A stretch of DNA of 64,000 nt from NCBI RefSeq assembly GCF_963676685.1, contig NC_092347.1, forward strand, positions 90,646,592 through 90,710,591, given 5' to 3'. This DNA is from Mytilus edulis (taxonomy: Eukaryota > Mollusca > Bivalvia > Mytilida > Mytilidae). Position numbers and translations under genes: made by a program. Below the pieces are notes generated by a model, which ran no database searches, was not told the DNA's origin, and saw nothing but the letters and a program-made list of their open reading frames with translations. This document shows positions 59,775 to 64,000 of the stretch, one piece after another; position 1 is the stretch's first letter; each line of letters starts with the position of its first letter.

Positions 59775-59874
59775 NNNNNNNNNNNNNNNNNNNNNNNNNN
59801 NNNNNNNNNNNNNNNNNNNNNNNNNNNNNNNNNNNNNNNNNNNNNNNNNNNNNNNNNNNNNNNNNNNNNNNNNN
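59775..59874. other. Assembly gap (100 N)
   Basis: Exactly 100 N, the usual placeholder for a gap of unknown size. Frames running across it are artefacts. Confidence 0.95.
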
Positions 59875-60110
59875 AACACGAAAAGGCATAGAGACAGAGC
59901 ACATAGCAAAAATGAAAATCAAGAAACATACATGTTTTCGAAGTAACACGAAAAGGCATATAGACAAAGCACATTACCAAAATTGAAAGACAAGAATACA
60001 AGAATATCATAAACAATAATGACAGGATGTACAAGTACCTCAGGTATCTTAATAGCAATAAAAACAAACATATAGTTAACAAAGAAGCACAAAAAGGCAT
60101 ATATCAAATT
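59875..60110 (+). repeat. Tandem units of the 53500 repeat family
   Basis: Units containing AACACGAAAAGGCATA(G/T)AGACA and AGCACATTACCAAAATTGAA recur two to three times, with ATGACAGGATGTACAAGTAC. It matches the internal units at 53790-54080. The left edge is hidden by the gap; such tandem units may be why the assembly broke. Confidence 0.55.
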
Positions 60111-60269
60111 TAACAATCTCATTAATTGCTTTCTTATTTCTGAATGTTATCAATGTATGTTAAATTCACCCATAAACGGTTTATACCCTATGTACTGGGA
60201 CCGAATGGTTTGATCACATTTACTCTGACGTAGAATCAAAAATGTTATTCTAATTTTGTAATGTTTAGA

Positions 60270-60370
60270 ATAATTGTGTTAATTATTATAAAATGAAAAT
60301 ATGAATCGTAGATAATAGTTATAATAATAATAATTATAAAAATAATAATAAAAATAATAGTACTTTTTAT
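60270..60370. repeat. AT-rich trinucleotide-like simple repeat
   Basis: Imperfect AAT/ATA iterations (AATAATAATAATTATAAAAA and similar). Confidence 0.6.
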
Positions 60371-60694
60371 TTTAAAATGTAACATAATAATTCTATTTAT
60401 TCCCATAACATATCTATAAAATGTGTTGCCTGTAATTAAAATTTTCAACTGATCAACGTCTTTGCGCTTAAGAACAGTTATGAATTCTGATTAATATATA
60501 CTATGAAAATAAAGAGTAAAATAATAACATTCTTCGAATAAAACACTTTAATGTAATACTTTACACAAACAGTATTGGATATTTGAGCAGTTCATGATTT
60601 ATATAAATTTATCATCCATATTGAGGTTGTTAAAGTGATAAACATATTAAGAGCAGTCAGAAAACAATTATAATGTAAGTCACCATGAAGTTCG

Positions 60695-60849
60695 TGTAAT
60701 GACTTTAACCGCGCGTAACGTAACGCTATACTTTGGTGTTCCATATGTAACGTCACATCCTTGGTAACTTTGTTATGTGTTCTTGTATAGATTTTAATAC
60801 ACGTTCCACATGTTATATTTGTTGTCTTGTAAATGCCTAAGTTATTTCA
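60695..60849 (+). repeat. 5' LTR
   Basis: It starts TGTAATGACTTTAACCGCGC and ends TAAGTTATTTCA; 155 bp, short for this class. It contains ACGTAACG and TAACGTCAC motifs; no clear TATA box. Confidence 0.9.
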
Positions 60850-60850
60850 T

Positions 60851-60863
60851 TGGCGACGAGGAT
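60851..60863 (+). other. Primer-binding site (tRNA-Ser type)
   Basis: TGGCGACGAGGAT starts one base after the LTR. It complements the 3' end (..ATCCTCGTCGCCA) of a eukaryotic tRNA-Ser as I recall it, a 13-base match. Confidence 0.7.
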
Positions 60864-60928
60864 AAAAGAGATGAAAAGTGAATGAGAGAAGATATTTAAA
60901 GGCATAATATAAGAGAAGAATAAGAAAA

Positions 60929-61255
60929 ATGGCTGAAAGAATTACAGTTGTGACAGAAAACAGAAATTTACGTACTTTACCGTTCTCACCATCGGAGGAT
61001 CACCTTACTACGGGAAGTCAGTGGGAGGAATGGCTAGAAGGGATTGAAAGAGAATTTCGATATTTTAGAATTACAGAACCTGAAGACAAAAAGGACGCAA
61101 TGATTATCTATGGAGGTAAGGAAATTTCTAGATTAGAGAAAAGTACACCCGACCCCGTTGATAGACGCATGGATGTTTATGAAAAGCTAAAAAAGAAACT
61201 GAATGATTATTTTGCTCCAAAGAAGAATAAACATTATGCAAGATACGTATTTTGA
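60929..61255 (+). CDS. Retrotransposon Gag, N-terminal part
   Basis: A 108-residue frame starts at the first ATG after the primer site. Its WEEWLEGIEREFRYFRI and YEKLKKKLNDYFAPKKN segments are typical of retrotransposon Gag capsid regions (the W..W....F..YF pattern, then the ..L..YF.P..N pattern). The frame ends at TGA just after NKHYARYVF. The expected continuation of the capsid (beginning RPINGEST) is in the next frame, -1 relative to this one. Because the break falls inside the capsid homology and not at a Gag/protease border, a one-base lesion or assembly error is likelier than programmed frameshifting. TTTTG at the junction is only a weak slip site. Confidence 0.75.
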   Translation: MAERITVVTENRNLRTLPFSPSEDHLTTGSQWEEWLEGIEREFRYFRITEPEDKKDAMIIYGGKEISRLEKSTPDPVDRRMDVYEKLKKKLNDYFAPKKNKHYARYVF

Positions 61256-61257
61256 AA

Positions 61258-62829
61258 ATGAGACCGATTAATGGAGAATCAACAGTGGCATACGCGACAC
61301 GACTACGAGAGAGAGCTGCTGATTGTGAATTTGAAAATCAAGATGACAGAATTTTAGAACACATTATTCAAACCACAGATAATGAATCGCTAATCAAAAA
61401 GACAATTAACAGAAAGTGGACACTTGATCAAATGTTACAGGAAGTACATCAGCTAGAAGATACGACATTGCAGATACATGACATGAGAGATATATACACA
61501 GCATCAAGAACCGGAGAAATTGCAAAAGTGACGAATTATGGAGGAAAACAAAGACATTACGGCATGCAAAATAGAGAGGAAACATACACAATGAGAAATG
61601 AAAGGAGGAATAAGTGTAACTATTGTGGAAAAATACATTCGTTTGAACAACGTGAAGATTGTGCGGCTTACGGAAAACAGTGTAATAAATGTCATAAATG
61701 GAATCATTTTGCTGAAGTTTGCAAATCAAGTATGCAATCTGTATACCAGGACAATGACCAATATAGGAATCAACGATACACTGAACGAAATCAAGGTAGG
61801 AACGTTAGAAGAACAATGGAAGAGACAAGCGAAGAAGAATATTCAGATGATGAGTTTTTCGGAAGGACAGTGAATCATTTAGGAGCAGTTAAGAAAATAA
61901 ATGTAAATAAAATTGGAAACGAAGCAAGAACAGTACTAGTTATGATGAATGATGTAGAAGTGAAAACAGAACCAGACAGTGGAGCTGACGTTAACGTAAT
62001 GGATGAGTATCAGTACAGAGCGTACAAAAACAGAACTAGAGAGGGAGCTGAATTATTAGAAAGCAAAACGAAATTGAGTACTTTGCAAAGCAGTCTAAAA
62101 GTAAAAGGAGAATTTATTACAACAGTGAGAAATGCAACTAGAGGAATAAAAACAAAAGTAATTGTGATTCAAGGAAAAACTAATTCACCACCACTGATTG
62201 GAAAGAAAACACTTATTGAATTAGGCATGCTACAAATACAAGAAGATGGAACATTAAAAGAGCCAAATGGATTAGGAATTGGAAATGCAAAGTTTGAACA
62301 TAAAATACCAGAGATAAGAAACAAAGCAGCAAGGACTAAATCAAACCACGTAAGGAACAGCAATAAAACAGAAAACATGATCAAGAAGATTACACAAAGA
62401 GACAAGAATTCAAGAGCACAAGGAGACAAAGAATACAAACTTCAAAATGTTTCGAATAAACATTCACAGAAAAAGGAGTACCGAGAACATTTATTTAAAA
62501 TCAGTGACCGTGTTTTATTCAAGAAAGAGAAACGGAATAAATGGTCAACTGCATATGAACTTGAACCGTATATCATATACAAAATATCCGGATCAAGCAT
62601 AGGAGCTCAGCGAAAGTCAGACGGAAGAAAAGTGTTTCGTGACTCTTCACACTTCAAACTCGCTAATTACATTGACATTCCGCACTCAAATGGTAAGTGG
62701 CGAGATAGAATATTGATGCACACTAAACCGAATGGAGACAAACACATGATTGCACCAGGAAGAAGAGAGATGCCGAACCGAACCAAGAGAGCACCAGCTA
62801 GATTTAGTGACTTTGTGGTCCGATTTTAA
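61258..62829 (+). CDS. Gag C-terminus, zinc knuckles, aspartic protease fused to integrase C-terminal domain
   Basis: A frame of 523 residues counted from its first ATG (61258). Domains in order: rest of capsid (residues 1-80); two zinc knuckles near 120-155, CNYCGKIH..C (CX2CX3HX7C) and CNKCHKWNHFAEVC (CX2CX4HX4C); protease near 240-330 with catalytic DSGAD and the distal LIGKKTLIELGML; a Lys/Asn-rich linker; then KISDRVLFKKEKRNKWS..SSHFKLAN near 410-470, matching the integrase C-terminal domain that ends Ty3-type Pol. Reverse transcriptase, RNase H and the integrase catalytic core are missing, yet the two sides of the deletion remain in one open frame. No envelope-like frame is present. Confidence 0.8.
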   Translation: MRPINGESTVAYATRLRERAADCEFENQDDRILEHIIQTTDNESLIKKTINRKWTLDQMLQEVHQLEDTTLQIHDMRDIYTASRTGEIAKVTNYGGKQRHYGMQNREETYTMRNERRNKCNYCGKIHSFEQREDCAAYGKQCNKCHKWNHFAEVCKSSMQSVYQDNDQYRNQRYTERNQGRNVRRTMEETSEEEYSDDEFFGRTVNHLGAVKKINVNKIGNEARTVLVMMNDVEVKTEPDSGADVNVMDEYQYRAYKNRTREGAELLESKTKLSTLQSSLKVKGEFITTVRNATRGIKTKVIVIQGKTNSPPLIGKKTLIELGMLQIQEDGTLKEPNGLGIGNAKFEHKIPEIRNKAARTKSNHVRNSNKTENMIKKITQRDKNSRAQGDKEYKLQNVSNKHSQKKEYREHLFKISDRVLFKKEKRNKWSTAYELEPYIIYKISGSSIGAQRKSDGRKVFRDSSHFKLANYIDIPHSNGKWRDRILMHTKPNGDKHMIAPGRREMPNRTKRAPARFSDFVVRF

Positions 62830-62922
62830 ATATGGACTGTAATTATCGAATATAATATCATAAGTGAAATATGGACTGTAATTATCAAAAATAGATATCA
62901 CAAGTGAAATATGGACTGTTAA
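62827..62922 (+). repeat. Tandem repeat near the 3' LTR, unit about 40 bp
   Basis: AAATATGGACTGTAATTATC followed by ..ATCA(T/C)AAGTG occurs twice, with a third partial copy. It starts at the stop codon of the pol remnant and lies between the coding end and the polypurine tract. Confidence 0.75.
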
Positions 62923-62992
62923 ATTTAAACTTTTATTTTTGAACATTAATTTATTCAATACCACTTTATTTGAAATGAAGATCAGAACTTTT

Positions 62993-63007
62993 GAAGAAAT
63001 GGAGAAA
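62993..63007 (+). other. Polypurine tract
   Basis: GAAGAAATGGAGAAA directly abuts the TG of the 3' LTR; it is purine-rich with one T, the expected plus-strand primer. Confidence 0.65.
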
Positions 63008-63162
63008 TGTAATGACTTTAACCGCGCGTAACGTAACGCTATACTTTGGTGTTCCATATGTAACGTCACATCCTTGGTAACTTTGTTATGTGTTCTTGTA
63101 TAGATTTTAATACACGTTCCACATGTTATATTTGTTGTCTTGTAAATGCCTAAGTTATTTCA
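63008..63162 (+). repeat. 3' LTR
   Basis: 155 bp, base-for-base the same as the 5' LTR by eye, ending TTATTTCA before the GTTCG duplication. Confidence 0.9.
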
Positions 63163-63167
63163 GTTCG

Positions 63168-64000
63168 CATTTTAAAATGAAATGTTTTTCATTTTCTACT
63201 CAACCTTGGATGCAAAATCACTTTGTTAGACCCAAAAATTAGAGATATAGAAAAATCTATGACAATTTGAAATTGTACAGAAATGACAGAAAGAAGGCTG
63301 AACCAGACTGTTCTTATATAATTTGCCAAACAGTGCAACATGCCAAATAATACCCTTTTACCAACAATATACAAAACAATACAAACTTTACAAAACTGAA
63401 ATCCAAATATTGCAGCAGATCCAAATACAAGTTAACTCAAGATTTTTAAAAGAACTATCACATGAAATTGCACCAATACGTACAAGTATCTTTGAGAAAT
63501 ATGTCAATGTTTTTGAAGGAATTTAACTGAAATAATCATTAAATGTTCTGATTATTTTTGTTTTTTTATTCATGAGATTGACACTGGTAGATATTTGATA
63601 TGATAGATGAAAATCTCTTTGATAAAAATCCTCAATTTCAACTGTTTTATCATATATATTCCTATTGAACAGGACTAGCACATAAAACTACCTACATTTT
63701 CACAACTAAATGTAACAGAAATATTTTAGTACACTTAAGCGTTGAGTTTAAACTACAAAAAATGTAGTTGTAATTTGATCTGTTAAAAATTATTCAACCT
63801 ATGGCAAAATCTTTTCAAACACCTTTATACCTAAATTTCAAAATGTTAGTATAGTTTGAATGAACCGGATACTTATAGATTTGTCTATTCTCATTGTCTA
63901 GTTAAGTTAATTTTGACTCGTTCTTGTACTGTTATATATTGAACTGAGTTGTCTAGCAATCATGTAGTATTACTAAGGCAAAAATATCATCACCCGAGTT
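63168..64000. other. Flank right of the retrotransposon, nothing recognised
   Basis: AT-rich DNA with no recognised gene or repeat; the short frames at 63189 and 63323 resemble nothing known. Confidence 0.3.

Larger units (their letters stand above)
60695..63162 (+). mobile_element. Young, internally deleted Ty3-like LTR retrotransposon
   Basis: It has two 155-bp LTRs (60695-60849 and 63008-63162, TG..CA) with no difference found by eye. They are flanked by the 5-bp target duplication GTTCG (60690-60694, 63163-63167). A primer-binding site follows the left LTR and a polypurine tract (about 62993-63007) precedes the right LTR. The internal 2158 bp encode Gag, two zinc knuckles, an aspartic protease and an integrase C-terminal domain, but no reverse transcriptase, RNase H or integrase core. 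Identical LTRs imply recent insertion, so it was probably mobilised in trans by a full-length relative. Confidence 0.88.

Noticed and set aside
59658-60122. Overlapping minus-strand frames across the N run
   Set aside because: They are created by translating N as an open codon; the flanking residues come from repeat DNA.

Overview
The window looks like nuclear DNA of a marine mussel (Mytilidae, probably Mytilus). It is AT-rich, gene-poor and packed with short interspersed repeats of types I recognise from mussel genomes. Its genes encode small secreted Gly/Tyr/Asn-rich proteins dense in Asn-Gly pairs. That composition fits the byssal thread matrix proteins (TMPs) described from Mytilus; shematrin-like shell matrix proteins are the main alternative. 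The species and family assignments rest on memory and composition, not on a database search.

Gene cluster: seven paralogues lie at 1-502 (-, cut by the window edge), 16171-17299 (-), 22483-23855 (+), 28957-30351 (+), 35375-36775 (+), 44498-45896 (+) and 52267-53389 (+). The six complete copies share one inferred three-exon plan: a short 5' leader exon behind a TATA box, one large exon carrying signal peptide and repeats, and a last exon whose 20 coding bases give Lys-Lys-Gly-Thr-Tyr-stop. They fall into types A (16.2, 22.5 and 35.4 kb), B (0.5, 29.0 and 44.5 kb) and C (52.3 kb). A promoter and leader exon with no coding exon at 59.4-59.6 kb, 150 bases before a 100-N assembly gap, point to an eighth copy.

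Layout: A-B pairs form the unit. The pair at 0-19 kb is an inverted copy of the pair at 20-31 kb, making a giant imperfect palindrome with a 1.16-kb spacer at 19130-20288. The pair at 32-46 kb is a direct copy of the 20-31 kb pair. A CACGTG/CACATG-rich foldback element sits between the two direct copies, and half of it lies exactly at the palindrome junction.

Because the duplicated spacers can be compared, several insertions are dated by natural empty sites: a 3.8-kb element with about 0.5-kb inverted termini, CACAGTG ends and a 5-bp duplication (6596-10394); a 1.34-kb TA-flanked element (13886-15226); two head-to-tail copies of another TA-flanked element (1384-6059); and smaller insertions at 6319, 20718, 41239 and 42594. 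Outside the units lie a decayed LINE (47.4-49.0 kb), a 906-bp inverted-repeat element with a transposase-like Cys-rich remnant (49396-50301), and a very young, internally deleted Ty3-like LTR retrotransposon (60695-63162) with apparently identical 155-bp LTRs and a GTTCG target duplication.

No tRNA, rRNA, CRISPR array or conventional housekeeping gene was recognised. Long stretches (54.1-57.9, 58.4-59.4 and 63.2-64.0 kb) hold nothing I can name.
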